Shown: positions 49,683-62,069 of the stretch, in pieces
Numbering within the stretch: the stretch's first letter is position 1
Layout: the number at the start of each line of letters is the position of its first letter
NCBI GenBank assembly: GCA_002386405.1
Contig: DGIP01000338.1
Span: 13,761-77,760, forward strand
Source: Stenotrophomonas maltophilia
Lineage (GTDB): Bacteria > Pseudomonadota > Gammaproteobacteria > Xanthomonadales > Xanthomonadaceae
Direction: 5' to 3'
DNA: 64,000 nucleotides
The notes under the pieces: model-generated
What the model saw: the letters and a program-made list of their open reading frames with translations, nothing else
Databases searched by the model: none
What the model was told of the DNA's origin: nothing
Position numbers and translations under genes: made by a program

Positions 49683-50502
49683 CAGGCCAGCTTCCGGTAC
49701 AGGCGCTGTTCGCGCGCGCAGGCTTCAAATTCATCGGCATGCTCGCCGAACTGCAGCGATTCCTTGCTGCCCAGCCCGAGGAAGCCACGGTGCACCAGCG
49801 CCTCGTGGAACAGGCCGATGGCGCGGTCCTGCAGGGCACGCTGGAAATAGATCAGCACGTTGCGGCACGACACCAGGTGCACTTCGGAAAACACGGTGTC
49901 GGTGGCCAGGCTGTGGTCGGCGAACACGATGTTGCGCTTGAGCCGGCGGTCGAACACCACGCTGCCATAGCCGGTGCTGTAGTAGTCCGACAGCGAGCCG
50001 GTGCCGCCCGCTTCCAGGTAGTTGCGGCTGAACTGGGCCAGCCGGTCCAGCGCGAACGCGCCGGTTTCGGCGGCTTCCAGCGCATCGGGGTTGATGTCGG
50101 TGGCGTAGATGATGGCGCGGTCCAGCAGGCCTTCTTCCTGCAGCAGGATCGCCAGCGACCACACTTCCTCGCCGGTGCTGCAGCCGGCGATCCACAGTTT
50201 GATGGACGGATAGGTGCGCAGCACCGGGATGGCGTGCTCGCGCAGCATGCGGAAGTAGGCCGGGTCACGGAACATCTCCGAGACCTGCACGGTGAAGTAC
50301 TGCATGGCCAGCGAGAAGGTTTCCGGCTCATGCAGCAGCCGGTGCTGCAACGCGCCCATGTTGTCGCACTCGAAGCGCGCCATGGCATGGCGCATGCGCC
50401 GGCGCAGCGACGCCAGCGCGTAGTCGCGGAAGTCGTAATGGTAGCGCTGGTACACCGCCTCCAACAGCAGGCGCAGTTCCAGGTCGAACAGCTCGGCGTC
50501 GT

Positions 50503-50506
<4 letters not shown>
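49682..50506 (-). CDS. CheR-type protein-glutamate methyltransferase
   Basis: A 274-residue CheR with an N-terminal helical domain (YQRYHYDFRDYALASLRRRM) and a SAM-binding domain (LWIAGCSTGEEVWSLAILL, YATDINPDALEAAE, LVSCRNVLIYF). Start ATG 50506 overlaps the stop of the hybrid kinase. Together with CheB it forms a methylation pair joined to sensor kinases and not to a chemoreceptor. Confidence 0.92.
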
Positions 50507-53601
<3,095 letters not shown>

Positions 53602-53677
53602 GCACACGGTTCCAGCGTGAAAAGGGGTTCGATGTTAACCGAACTGTGAATTCGGGCGTTATACGCCAAATGGCGGC

Positions 53678-54916
53678 GTGTTCAGAACCGATGTTGACAC
53701 TATCTTCACATCCCGCCTCCTACGGTTCAGCCCCTTAAAGGGGAGTAAAACCGCCGCCGTGGTCCAGGCAGTCACCGATATCGCGCCGCTCGCTGACGAT
53801 CGTCTGCAATTGCAGCTGTTGATCGATCACGTATCCGATCACGCGATTTACCTGCTCGACGCACAGGGCTGCATCCGCAGCTGGAACCGGGGCTGTGAGC
53901 GGGTCAAGGGCTACTCCGCCGCGGAAGTGATGGGCCAACACGTGCGGCTGTTCTACGCCCCCGACGAGCGCGCCTCCGGCAGCGCCGAACACACCCTGGC
54001 CGAGGCTGAACAACATGGCCGCTACGCTGGCGAAGGCTGGCGGGTGCGCCGCAGCGGCGAGTGCTTCCGCGCCAGCGAGGTGATCGAAGCCGTGCGCCAG
54101 GACGGCGCCCTGCTCGGCTTCGTCAAGGTCACCCAGGACGTCACCGAGCGCTACCACGCCCAGCGCCTGCTGCAGGACGCCCAGCGCGCCCGCGAGCAGT
54201 TGCAGCAGTTCGAGGGCGTAGGCCGGCTCACGCGCGGGCTGGCGCACGAATTCAACAACCTGCTGACCACCATCGGCAACGCGCTGGACCTGATCTCTCT
54301 GCAGCCGGGCGCCGATGCGCGCACCCGCGAACTGACCGAACTGGCCCAGGCCGCCGCCGACCGAGGCTCGCTGCTGACCCGCCAGCTGCTGGCGTTCTCG
54401 GCTGACCAGACCCTGGTACGCGAGCCCCTTCAGGTAGCGCGGCTGTTCGAACAGGAACTGCCGGTTCTGCAGCGGGCCTGCCCGGACAACATCCGGCTGC
54501 GTCTGGAAGTGCCTTTCGACCTACCTCGAATCACCACCGATGGCGTACAGTTGCATACCGCAGTCTTGAACCTGCTGCTCAACAGCTGCGAGGCCATGCC
54601 GCAGGGCGGGACCATCACCATCAGTGCCACGGCCGAACACCGCCTGGCCCCGGACCTGGCCAACCCCACGCAGCGCCGCTATGTGGCCATCGCGGTGACG
54701 GACCAGGGCAATGGCATGCCGCCGGATGTGGCCGAGCGTGCCAGCGAACCGTTCTTCACCACCAAGGAAGTCGGCAAGGGCAGCGGTCTGGGCCTGAGCC
54801 AGGTATTTGGCTTCGTGTCCCAGTGCGACGGGTTCGTCGATGTACAGACCGCCCCCGGACGCGGCACCACTGTCCGTTTGTTGTTACCTGCCTTAGAGGA
54901 AGTCGCGCATGTCTGA
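53678..54916 (+). CDS. PAS-domain sensor histidine kinase
   Basis: A soluble kinase of about 412 residues: PAS domain (about 45-160, IYLLDAQGCIRSWNRGCERVKGYSAAE), His box GLAHEFNNLLTTIGN and HATPase motifs NLLLNSCEAMP, DQGNGMPP and GSGLGLSQVFGF, as in FixL/NtrB-like kinases. Start is unsure: GTG 53678 gives the longest form, but a TTGACA lies inside it at 53694, so GTG 53759 after GGGGAG is possible. It is divergent from the hybrid-kinase operon and overlaps its own receiver gene. Confidence 0.88.
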   Translation: MFRTDVDTIFTSRLLRFSPLKGSKTAAVVQAVTDIAPLADDRLQLQLLIDHVSDHAIYLLDAQGCIRSWNRGCERVKGYSAAEVMGQHVRLFYAPDERASGSAEHTLAEAEQHGRYAGEGWRVRRSGECFRASEVIEAVRQDGALLGFVKVTQDVTERYHAQRLLQDAQRAREQLQQFEGVGRLTRGLAHEFNNLLTTIGNALDLISLQPGADARTRELTELAQAAADRGSLLTRQLLAFSADQTLVREPLQVARLFEQELPVLQRACPDNIRLRLEVPFDLPRITTDGVQLHTAVLNLLLNSCEAMPQGGTITISATAEHRLAPDLANPTQRRYVAIAVTDQGNGMPPDVAERASEPFFTTKEVGKGSGLGLSQVFGFVSQCDGFVDVQTAPGRGTTVRLLLPALEEVAHV

Positions 54917-55277
54917 GCCCCTTCGTGTGTTGATGGTCGAAGACCAGGAAGACCTGCGCGAGCTGATCGGACAGGCGCTGCGTGATTTCGGCATCGACGT
55001 GCATACCGCCGACGACGGCCCGACCGCCATCAAGCTGATCGATGAAGCCGGCGGCTTCGATGTGGTGTTCAGCGATGTCAACATGCCCAACAACATGAGC
55101 GGCCTGGAACTGAGCGCACATGTCGCCAATGCCCTGCCAAACGCGCGCATGATTCTCTCTTCCGGGTTTGCGCGCTCGCAGCTGCCGCCACTGCCCGCGC
55201 ACGTTGAATTCCTGCCAAAGCCCTATCGACTCAAGCAGTTGCTGTCGATCCTGAAGGAATCCTCGCCCGCACATTGA
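54909..55277 (+). CDS. Single-domain response regulator
   Basis: A 122-residue CheY-like receiver: acidic pair MVEDQEDL, phospho-Asp in VVFSDVNMPNNMSG, Thr/Ser site LSSGFA and Lys in FLPKPYR. It has no output domain. The ATG overlaps the kinase stop by eight bases, so it is the cognate partner of the PAS kinase and may relay phosphate to another protein. Confidence 0.92.
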   Translation: MSEPLRVLMVEDQEDLRELIGQALRDFGIDVHTADDGPTAIKLIDEAGGFDVVFSDVNMPNNMSGLELSAHVANALPNARMILSSGFARSQLPPLPAHVEFLPKPYRLKQLLSILKESSPAH

Positions 55278-55381
55278 GGCGGCGCGATGTGAATGCTTCA
55301 TCCCTGAACGGCCCACTTCACACCGGCACTGCAAACGCGGCGGGATAGTACCTGCGTACTCCGTTTGACAGGACGCACGGA

Positions 55382-57172
55382 ATGCTCGACCGCAGCCAGG
55401 ATCTGGAACGCATCGCGCTGATTGAAGCGCTCAACGTGATGGATCCCGCCTTGGGGCGCTCGCTGGACCCGGTCACCGAACTGGCGGCGTTTACCTTCGG
55501 CACCGCCATTGCGCTGATCTCCATCGTCGATGCCGACTCGCAGCGCTTCATCTCGCGGGTCGGGCTGGCACTGGAACGCACCGACCGCCACCACTCGATC
55601 TGCTCGTGCGCGCTGCAGTCCAGCGGGATCCTGCAGATCGAAGACCTGCGCCAGGATCCCCGCTTCCACGACAACCCGCTGGTGGCCGGCCCCGAGCAGA
55701 TGCGCTTCTACGCCGGCGCGCCGCTGGTGACCCGAAACGGCATCGCGCTGGGCACGCTGTGCCTGATGGACCGCACCCCGCGCGTGTTGACCGCCGACGA
55801 GCAGCGCCAGCTGCAGACCCTGGCGCGGATCGTGGTCAACCAGATGGAGCTGAAGATGTCGCTGGGCCGGCGCGAGCCGATCAGCGGCCTGCCCAACCGC
55901 CAGCAGTTCCAGGCCGATTTGAGCGTGCTGGGCCGCCAGGAGGGCAGTAACCAGTTCACCGGCGTGCTGCTGGATGTGTTCGACCTGCAGAGCGCCAATG
56001 ACGCCGGCCAGGCGCTGGGCCTGAAACCGGTGGAATCCCTGCTCCGGCAGGCGTCGCTGCGCGTGCAGGAAGTGCTGACCGAAGACGTGCAGGTCTACCA
56101 CGTGGCCTCCACCCGGTTCGCGTTCGTGCTGCGCAACCAAGACCACGCGCAGGTCGAGGCGCTGATGCAGCGGCTGCGCGAGCGCATGCGGCGGCCGCTG
56201 ATGGTCGGCAGCATTCCGATGTCGCCGCAGTTCCACGCCGGGCTGTGCGACTTCCGAGCCGATCCGGATGAAGCCGGCGACCTCGTGCGCAAATGCATGG
56301 TGGCGCTGAACCACGCGCTGCAGACCGACGCCTGCCTGTGCTGGTACTCGGCCGACCGCGATGCGCACCTGCGCCGCCGTTACCGGCTTGCCTCCGATGC
56401 CGCGCGCGGGCTGGCCCAGGAGCAGTTCAGCCTGGTCTACCAACCGCGCTACGACCTGCGCGATGGCCAGCCGGTGTCGGCCGAAGCCCTGCTGCGCTGG
56501 ACGCACCCGATGCTGGGGCCGATCACCCCGGGCGAGTTCATTCCGGTGCTGGAGTGCACGGCGCTGATGCCGGCGCTCAGCCAATGGGTGATCGAGCACG
56601 CGTTCGCGCAGGCGGCGCGCTGGCAGCAGCTGTTGCCGGGATTCACGTTGTCGATCAACCTGTCCCCGCGCGATTTCGACAATGCCAACCTGTGGACCGG
56701 CATGGCCGAGCGCCTGCAGGCAAACGGGCTGGTGCCCTCGCAGATTGAAGTGGAGATCACCGAAGGCCAGTGGCTGCACAGCCACCCCGCCGCCCTGCCC
56801 CAGCTGCGCGCAATGGCCGCCGCCGGCGTGCGCATCGCCATCGACGACTTCGGCAGTGGCTACAGCAACTTCGGCTACCTGAGCGAAGTGCCGATCAGCC
56901 ACATCAAGGTCGACCAGAGCCTGGTCACCGGCCTGGCGCGTTCGCGCACCGCGCGCCTGAAGGTGGAAGCCATCATCCGGCTCGCCCAGCAGCTGGGTTA
57001 CCGCACGGTGGCCGAGGGCGTGGAGCACGAGTCCGAACTGTCGCTGCTGCGGCTATGGGACTGCAATGAGGCGCAGGGGTATTACCTGGCGCGGCCGATG
57101 AGTGCCGATGCCGTCACGCAGTTGGTGCTGGCCTGTCGCGCGGGGCCGCCGAGCGATATCGACAGCGACTAG
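55382..57172 (+). CDS. GAF - degenerate GGDEF - EAL phosphodiesterase
   Basis: A 596-residue cytoplasmic protein. A GAF domain (about 15-155) is followed by a GGDEF-like domain whose signature is replaced by ASTRF, so it cannot make cyclic-di-GMP. The EAL domain (about 335-585) is complete: AEALLRW, SINLSPRDF, VEITEGQ, IAIDDFGSGYSNF, HIKVDQS, AEGVEHESEL and AQGYYLARPM keep the metal and base residues, so it should hydrolyse cyclic-di-GMP. It follows the receiver gene by 104 bases with its own likely promoter. Confidence 0.93.
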   Translation: MLDRSQDLERIALIEALNVMDPALGRSLDPVTELAAFTFGTAIALISIVDADSQRFISRVGLALERTDRHHSICSCALQSSGILQIEDLRQDPRFHDNPLVAGPEQMRFYAGAPLVTRNGIALGTLCLMDRTPRVLTADEQRQLQTLARIVVNQMELKMSLGRREPISGLPNRQQFQADLSVLGRQEGSNQFTGVLLDVFDLQSANDAGQALGLKPVESLLRQASLRVQEVLTEDVQVYHVASTRFAFVLRNQDHAQVEALMQRLRERMRRPLMVGSIPMSPQFHAGLCDFRADPDEAGDLVRKCMVALNHALQTDACLCWYSADRDAHLRRRYRLASDAARGLAQEQFSLVYQPRYDLRDGQPVSAEALLRWTHPMLGPITPGEFIPVLECTALMPALSQWVIEHAFAQAARWQQLLPGFTLSINLSPRDFDNANLWTGMAERLQANGLVPSQIEVEITEGQWLHSHPAALPQLRAMAAAGVRIAIDDFGSGYSNFGYLSEVPISHIKVDQSLVTGLARSRTARLKVEAIIRLAQQLGYRTVAEGVEHESELSLLRLWDCNEAQGYYLARPMSADAVTQLVLACRAGPPSDIDSD

Positions 57173-57222
57173 GCCGCCGTCGGGTTGCGATAATGGCGGC
57201 CTTCCATTGCCTGGCGCTTCCC

Positions 57223-57459
57223 ATGTCCGACCTAACCCCTCTGCCCGTCCTTGCCCCGGGTCACTACCGCCATTTCAAGGGCGGCAATTATCTGGTGATC
57301 GACGTGGTGCGCCACAGCGAGACCTTGCTGCCAATGGTGCTGTATCGCCCGTTGGATGAGGACCTGGGACTGTGGGTGCGGCCGTATGACATGTTCACCG
57401 CGCAGGTCGAGGTGGACGGTGTGCTGCGGCCACGGTTCGCGTTGGTGGGCCAGGGCTAA
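57223..57459 (+). CDS. DUF1653 family protein
   Basis: A 78-residue protein with the DUF1653 pattern: GHYRHFKGGNYLVIDVVRHSETLLPMVLYRP and LWVRPYDMFTAQVEVDG. Small, soluble, function unknown. ATG 57223 matches the family start. It ends at the shared terminator at 57487. Confidence 0.88.
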   Translation: MSDLTPLPVLAPGHYRHFKGGNYLVIDVVRHSETLLPMVLYRPLDEDLGLWVRPYDMFTAQVEVDGVLRPRFALVGQG

Positions 57460-57486
57460 GCAGGCCAGTTGCCGCCGCACGCAAAA

Positions 57487-57512
57487 AGAAAGCGCCCCGA
57501 GGGGCGCTTTCT
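57487..57512. terminator. Bidirectional terminator
   Basis: AGAAAGCGCCCC and GGGGCGCTTTCT pair perfectly around two bases, with A-rich and T-rich flanks, between the convergent DUF1653 gene and the gene at 57537. Confidence 0.85.
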
Positions 57513-57536
57513 TGCTACGAGGCCAACGCCATGGAC

Positions 57537-58718
57537 TCAAGGTGTCGCGGTCACACCCTGGGCCGAGCCGCCGACCACGATGAACGGGTCGCGCCCGGCA
57601 TCGGCGTAGGCACCGCAGCTGGCGTCGCCCGGTGCCACCGGATCACACGGCCATGCAGCGCGCGGCACGGTATCGCGTGGCTCGAAGCGCTCGCCATTCC
57701 AGACCGCGAAGCCCATGTGCAACCGGCCCCATTCGCCGTAGCTGCGCGGCTCGGGTTTCTCGGTGGCGCCGACGTCCACATACCAGCGCACCGCCGGGCC
57801 GAACTGAAGCTTGCCCGCATCCAGCTGCACGCGTGCGCCGTCGGCGCCATAACGCTTCCGGTCGGCGTCGGACAGCAACGGCTCCGCCGGCAGCGCCTGC
57901 TGGGTGATGTCCACCGGGGCCGCGCCCGCGCTCACGCGGTAGACGCGCTGCTGCACCAGCCCCTCGCGGCAGCTGCCGGCCGGCAGACGCACCGTCTTGA
58001 CCGGCTCGGCGTCGGGGCCGCGGTTGTCGGCACACGCGAACGGGCCGGACACCAGGTACACCGTGGTGGACGGGTCAGCGCCTTCGAACGAGCGCACCCA
58101 GACATCGCCCTGCACCGCCAGGAAGTCCGGGCGCAGCCCGTAGCCGGGCACGGCCTTGAACCAGCCCTTCTGCCCGACCTGGCGTTCGCGCCAAACGCGC
58201 GGGAGAAGCAGTTGCTGCTCCGGAATGGCCACCAGCAACGCCGAGAGGTGCGCCGGCAGCGTGCCTTGGCATGCACCGATCAGCAGGTCCGCCTGGGTCG
58301 CCAGACGCGCTGCCAGGTCGTTCGGACACCGCGCACCGAGCTTACGCTCGATCTGGTTGTTGTCATTGGCGAGCGTGGGAATGTGCAGCGGGGGCGGGGC
58401 GACCGGCGCATCAGCCTTTACTTCGTCAACCGCAGTTGTTGGACTCGAGGGCGCCACCTCTACCGGCCTCGGCTCGATGCCCGGAGTAACCGTCGCAGGC
58501 AGGTCGACCAAGGCAGACTCACCGACAGTGGCCACCTCTTGCCCAGTGGTCGGTGCAGCAGCAGCGGGGACATCGACCGGAGTTTCAGCACCGCCCCCCT
58601 TGTGCGCCACGGTTGATGTCTGGGCATGAGCGGAGCAAAACGCAATCGGCAACAGCACCAGGAAGCATGCCGGAAAACGGACAGCCGAACCCCGAGAAAA
58701 AGGCAGAGAATTTCGCAT
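57537..58718 (-). CDS. Exported protein of unknown function
   Basis: A 393-residue protein with a signal peptide (about 1-33, cleavage near AHA-QT), an Ala/Pro-rich low-complexity stretch (about 35-115), then a folded domain with five or so Cys residues (GARCPND, IGACQG, FACADN, GSCREG, AWPCDP, ASCGAY), consistent with periplasmic disulfides. I recognise no family. It is transcribed away from the T4SS genes' upstream side but on the same strand, as the gene after the DUF4189 pair, separated by an A/T-rich gap, so a link to the secretion system is possible but unproven. Confidence 0.7.
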   Translation of the reverse strand: MRNSLPFSRGSAVRFPACFLVLLPIAFCSAHAQTSTVAHKGGGAETPVDVPAAAAPTTGQEVATVGESALVDLPATVTPGIEPRPVEVAPSSPTTAVDEVKADAPVAPPPLHIPTLANDNNQIERKLGARCPNDLAARLATQADLLIGACQGTLPAHLSALLVAIPEQQLLLPRVWRERQVGQKGWFKAVPGYGLRPDFLAVQGDVWVRSFEGADPSTTVYLVSGPFACADNRGPDAEPVKTVRLPAGSCREGLVQQRVYRVSAGAAPVDITQQALPAEPLLSDADRKRYGADGARVQLDAGKLQFGPAVRWYVDVGATEKPEPRSYGEWGRLHMGFAVWNGERFEPRDTVPRAAWPCDPVAPGDASCGAYADAGRDPFIVVGGSAQGVTATP

Positions 58719-58822
58719 GATGTCGTCCTTGAACCTGAAAAATTAAACTACGAGAAACATTTCTCAGAAATCTTCAAAACGCGGCTCGGCGCACGCCGAA
58801 TATATCCTGCGACTACCAGAAA

Positions 58823-59362
58823 TCAGTAGGACTTGAAGACCGGGTCCGAGCATTCCGAGTAGATGACCTCACAGCCCTGTCCGCCCTTTGACTTGCAGTC
58901 ATCGAGTGCTACGCCATTGGCCAAGGGCTCAGTTGCGCCGGTTCCAAAGCGCGTACCCTTGAAACCATCTGAAGCAATAGCGGCTGCAACACACTGATTC
59001 TTGTAGGTGAAGGACACCCTGCACCCTGCCGCTCCAGAGGAATTGCATTGTTTCAGAGCTTCTTTCCCCGCTTCAGACTTACTCAGCTTTCCAGCAGCCG
59101 TTCCCGAAGCCCCATTGGGGGCCATCGAAATTGCACCCCATGTCTTGATCCAATATCCAGTGGCACGAGGCTCACCAGTTGATTCCCCACCCGAGGGAAT
59201 GGGTGCACAACCGCCAACGCCCTGCCCGCCAATCGGATACTGGCCAGGCGGGCACCTTCCTTCGGCGCCTGCGGGGGGCACGAACCCTGTCAACAACAGG
59301 AGTGCCGTGAACAGAGCCGCCGTGGATTTGCTTCGGACTTCAGCAGTGTCTACCACCACCAC
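58823..59362 (-). CDS. Secreted DUF4189 protein, copy 2
   Basis: About 179 residues: signal peptide (ALFTALLLLTGFVPPAGA), then the Cys/Gly-rich motif GRCPPGQYPIGGQG and GGCAPIP, a linker and a DUF4189 domain with GKEALKQCNSSGAAGCRVSFTYKNQCVAAA and DDCKSKGGQGCEVIYSECS. It starts with one of three consecutive GTG codons; GTG 59356 best fits the GAGGGG site. A near-duplicate lies just upstream, six bases away. Position after virB6 equals that of immunity-type genes in the Xanthomonas system, which is only a positional argument. Confidence 0.8.
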   Translation of the reverse strand: MVVVDTAEVRSKSTAALFTALLLLTGFVPPAGAEGRCPPGQYPIGGQGVGGCAPIPSGGESTGEPRATGYWIKTWGAISMAPNGASGTAAGKLSKSEAGKEALKQCNSSGAAGCRVSFTYKNQCVAAAIASDGFKGTRFGTGATEPLANGVALDDCKSKGGQGCEVIYSECSDPVFKSY

Positions 59363-59367
59363 CCCTC

Positions 59368-59940
59368 TTAGCGGAATGACTTGAACTCAGACAAGCTGCA
59401 TGCTGAGTAGATGATGCGGCACTGCTGCCCGCCGTCAAGACCTTCACATCTCTTCAGCGCCAGCGCCTTTGCATCTTCATCGGTCTTTGCGCTGTATCCA
59501 GTCGACTTACCACCGCGCGCCTTCAGTTGCTCCAGCGTCGGATCCGCCAGCGCAACACACTGGTTGTGATAGGTGATGGAAATAGTGCACTTCTTTCCAC
59601 CCACCTTCTTGCATTCTTCCAGCGCGACCGAGTTTGCCTCTCGTTTTGATCTCCGGGATTCCGAGACGCCCGTCGCAAGAGGAGCGCCTGCAGCGCGAGG
59701 AGCTGAGTCTTCAGCGACCGCGCCCCATCGGGTCTCCCACTTTCCAGTGGGTACGGGAGCGCTGCTTTCGGAACCGCCTCCGCCCGAGCCTGGAATCGGG
59801 GCGCAACCGCCAGCGCCTTGCCCGCCAATCGGATACTGACCTGGTGGGCATCTGCCTTCCGCAAACACCAGACAAGGAGCTGAGACCAATAGGAACATCA
59901 GAACTAAGCGCATTGCGACCTCGCTGAACTTCGTAGACAT
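59368..59940 (-). CDS. Secreted DUF4189 protein, copy 1
   Basis: About 190 residues with signal peptide MRLVLMFLLVSAPCLVFA, the same GRCPPGQYPIGGQG / GGCAPIPG motif as its neighbour and a DUF4189 domain (ALEECKKVGGKKCTISITYHNQCVALA, RCEGLDGGQQCRIIYSACS). ATG 59913 (after CGAGG) fits the signal peptide best; ATG 59940 (after GAAGGG) is also plausible. The base composition is visibly more A/T-rich than the housekeeping genes of the window, which hints at transfer or fast evolution. Confidence 0.82.
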   Translation of the reverse strand: MSTKFSEVAMRLVLMFLLVSAPCLVFAEGRCPPGQYPIGGQGAGGCAPIPGSGGGGSESSAPVPTGKWETRWGAVAEDSAPRAAGAPLATGVSESRRSKREANSVALEECKKVGGKKCTISITYHNQCVALADPTLEQLKARGGKSTGYSAKTDEDAKALALKRCEGLDGGQQCRIIYSACSLSEFKSFR

Positions 59941-59955
59941 CGAACCCTTCTCTCG

Positions 59956-61116
59956 TCAACGCGTAGGCGCGTTGCCCATCTGGCCGGAAGCAGCTGTCTG
60001 ACCACCGCCGCCTGCACCGCCGCCTCCAATAACACGGGTTCCATGATCCTGCACGTGGGTATCGGCCGGCACGGTGTTGGCGTTGGTGGCCTGCTGCGGT
60101 GTGTACGAACCCGGCGGCTGGCCTTGCGGACCCGGTTGCGCCAGTGGTGAACCACCTATCTGCGAATATGCCATGAAGCTACCCAGCGTTCCCTGGAAGA
60201 ACATCGCGGCCATTGGGGGCGCAGTCAGGATCAGCGTCGTGAGGATCAAGCCCATGCCGCCCTGCTGCATGGCCTGGCTGGTCAAGCCATCACTCATTGC
60301 ATCTGTCAGGAAGAACTTGTTGATCAGTGCCGATGTCCAGAATGCTGCGGAGACGCGTATGACCATGTCCAGCGCGATGGAGACCATGGCGGACAGCACC
60401 GCCATCGAGAACATGGTTCCTATGCCGTAGAACAGCCACTTCTGGAAGAACTGTTTTGTCTGGTCAAACAGCAGGCAAAGTATGAACAGTGGCCCGAAAC
60501 CAATGAACAGCGAAATGGCCACTTGGTAGAGCAGCAGCATCGAACCGGCAGTTACCGCAGGGCCACCAGTGCCGAGGCCGATGAACCACATGGCGCGGGT
60601 CTTCTCTTCACGCAGCCCCCCGTCGTCCAGCACCTTGATGGCATCTACGCTGGACAACGCCACCTGCATCCAGGCCAGGCTCTTGTCGATCTGGTCTTCG
60701 GCCGTTCCGCTCTTGCCAGTCACGACGCGGGTAATCAGGCCGCCGACGTCCTTGGTCAGGAAGTCGCTGACGCTGCTACCGAACATCGCCATGGACGTGG
60801 CCACGCTGATGATCAGCGCGGCTCTGGCCATGTTGGTGACCAGCACCATCATCGAATCGCGGCTCTGGCCAGTAACGATGCGGTAGCCCTGTACGAGCAC
60901 CCACAGCGTCATCAGGATCAGGGCAATGCCACCGACCCAGGCCATCATGCGGCCCATCATCTCGATGCCGAAGAGGTTGATGCGCTCGCGCAGGTAGTCG
61001 AGGATCAGCTTGAAGAACACGAAGTCGCCGATCGACTGGACACGCACCGCGTAGCCCAGCAGATCCTGCAATCCGCCTGAGAAATCAAAAACGTTGGCAA
61101 TCGACCTGATCGACAT
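59956..61116 (-). CDS. virB6: Type IV secretion protein VirB6
   Basis: A 386-residue polytopic inner-membrane protein of the TrbL/VirB6 family, with about six helices in two groups (MMAWVGGIALILMTLWVLVQGYRIVTG; GSMLLLYQVAISLFIGFGPLFILCLLFD; LILTTLILTAPPMAAMFFQG). It forms part of the secretion channel. The last 80 residues are a Pro/Gly/Gln-rich soluble tail. ATG 61116 is preferred to GTG 61122, given the AAGGG site. Between virB5-like and the DUF4189 genes. Confidence 0.9.
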   Translation of the reverse strand: MSIRSIANVFDFSGGLQDLLGYAVRVQSIGDFVFFKLILDYLRERINLFGIEMMGRMMAWVGGIALILMTLWVLVQGYRIVTGQSRDSMMVLVTNMARAALIISVATSMAMFGSSVSDFLTKDVGGLITRVVTGKSGTAEDQIDKSLAWMQVALSSVDAIKVLDDGGLREEKTRAMWFIGLGTGGPAVTAGSMLLLYQVAISLFIGFGPLFILCLLFDQTKQFFQKWLFYGIGTMFSMAVLSAMVSIALDMVIRVSAAFWTSALINKFFLTDAMSDGLTSQAMQQGGMGLILTTLILTAPPMAAMFFQGTLGSFMAYSQIGGSPLAQPGPQGQPPGSYTPQQATNANTVPADTHVQDHGTRVIGGGGAGGGGQTAASGQMGNAPTR

Positions 61117-61194
61117 TTCCACAATCCCTTGGTGATGCTGCTACTGCATTGGGTCCGGCAGTACCTTGCAGACCCGCTGTACCTGCGTGAGTGC

Positions 61195-62028
61195 TTACTT
61201 GACGCTGAGCGCGCCCTTCAGCGCGGCGGTCTTGACCAGATCGCCGATGACATTCTTGGTGGTGTCGCCCTTGAGCGCGTTCTGGGCTACCACCTTCTGG
61301 TTGCCCTCCATCACCTCGATGTAGGCGTCGTACGACCGCATGCGCGACTGCCAGATCTGCGACTGGACGGCCAGGTCATTGGCCATGCGCAGCGATTCGC
61401 TGTCAGTGCCCTGCACGTTGCCCTGGTTGTTGTTCAGGATGCGCAGCTTGAAGATGCGGTTGAGCGAGGACTCCATCTTCGGCACCGAGTAGGTCATGAA
61501 CATCACCGCTTCGTTGTACTTGCGGTTCTGCATCATGCGGATGTTCACGCAGATCTGGGTCTGCTGTTCCTTGAAATCGTCCTGCGGGTTGAACACGAAG
61601 GTCTTGAACAGCCCCATCGGGCTGAAGTCCGCCTTGCTGCCACAGGTTTCCCTGACCAGGTAGTTCTCACCCACCGGGGTCAGTTCGACGCCCTGGGGCA
61701 TGCCGAAATCGTTCAACACCGCCTGCACTTCCACCAGCGCCTGCGCGTACTGCTGCAGGGTGCGGATCCAGCGGGTGCGTTGTTCCACGTACTCGGCCGC
61801 ATCCTGCGCCTTGGAGGCGTACGCGGTGATCTCGGCCTTATAGGTGTTGATCTGGTTCATGATCTGCTGGTACACGCTCGGGCCAACTTCAACCACGGGC
61901 ATCGTGTATGCCGGAGCCGGTGCGTTGCACATCAGCACGGTCACCAGCGACAAGGCCGCCAGGCGGAAGCTGAAATGACGGCGGCGCGTCTTCTTCGGGT
62001 TCATAGCGGTATCCATAATTGTCTCCAT
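61195..62028 (-). CDS. VirB5-like type IV secretion protein
   Basis: A 277-residue exported protein: signal peptide (FRLAALSLVTVLMCNAPAPAYT), then a long helical, coiled-coil-prone region (YQQIMNQINTYKAEITAYASKAQDAAEYVEQRTRWI), a Cys pair and a helical C-terminus. The position between virB4 and virB6 and the helical fold agree with VirB5/TrbJ minor pilus proteins. Three in-frame ATG starts (62028, 62016, 62004) are possible; MNPKKTRRR at 62004 gives the cleanest signal peptide. Confidence 0.7.
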   Translation of the reverse strand: METIMDTAMNPKKTRRRHFSFRLAALSLVTVLMCNAPAPAYTMPVVEVGPSVYQQIMNQINTYKAEITAYASKAQDAAEYVEQRTRWIRTLQQYAQALVEVQAVLNDFGMPQGVELTPVGENYLVRETCGSKADFSPMGLFKTFVFNPQDDFKEQQTQICVNIRMMQNRKYNEAVMFMTYSVPKMESSLNRIFKLRILNNNQGNVQGTDSESLRMANDLAVQSQIWQSRMRSYDAYIEVMEGNQKVVAQNALKGDTTKNVIGDLVKTAALKGALSVK

Positions 62029-62069
62029 CGAATGCGGCGAAAGCCTGTCCCTGATCGGCCGGGGGACCG

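Noticed and set aside
53731-53743. CCCCTTAAAGGGG as an operator or hairpin before the PAS kinase
   Set aside because: The stem is only six bases with almost no loop and no second copy was found.
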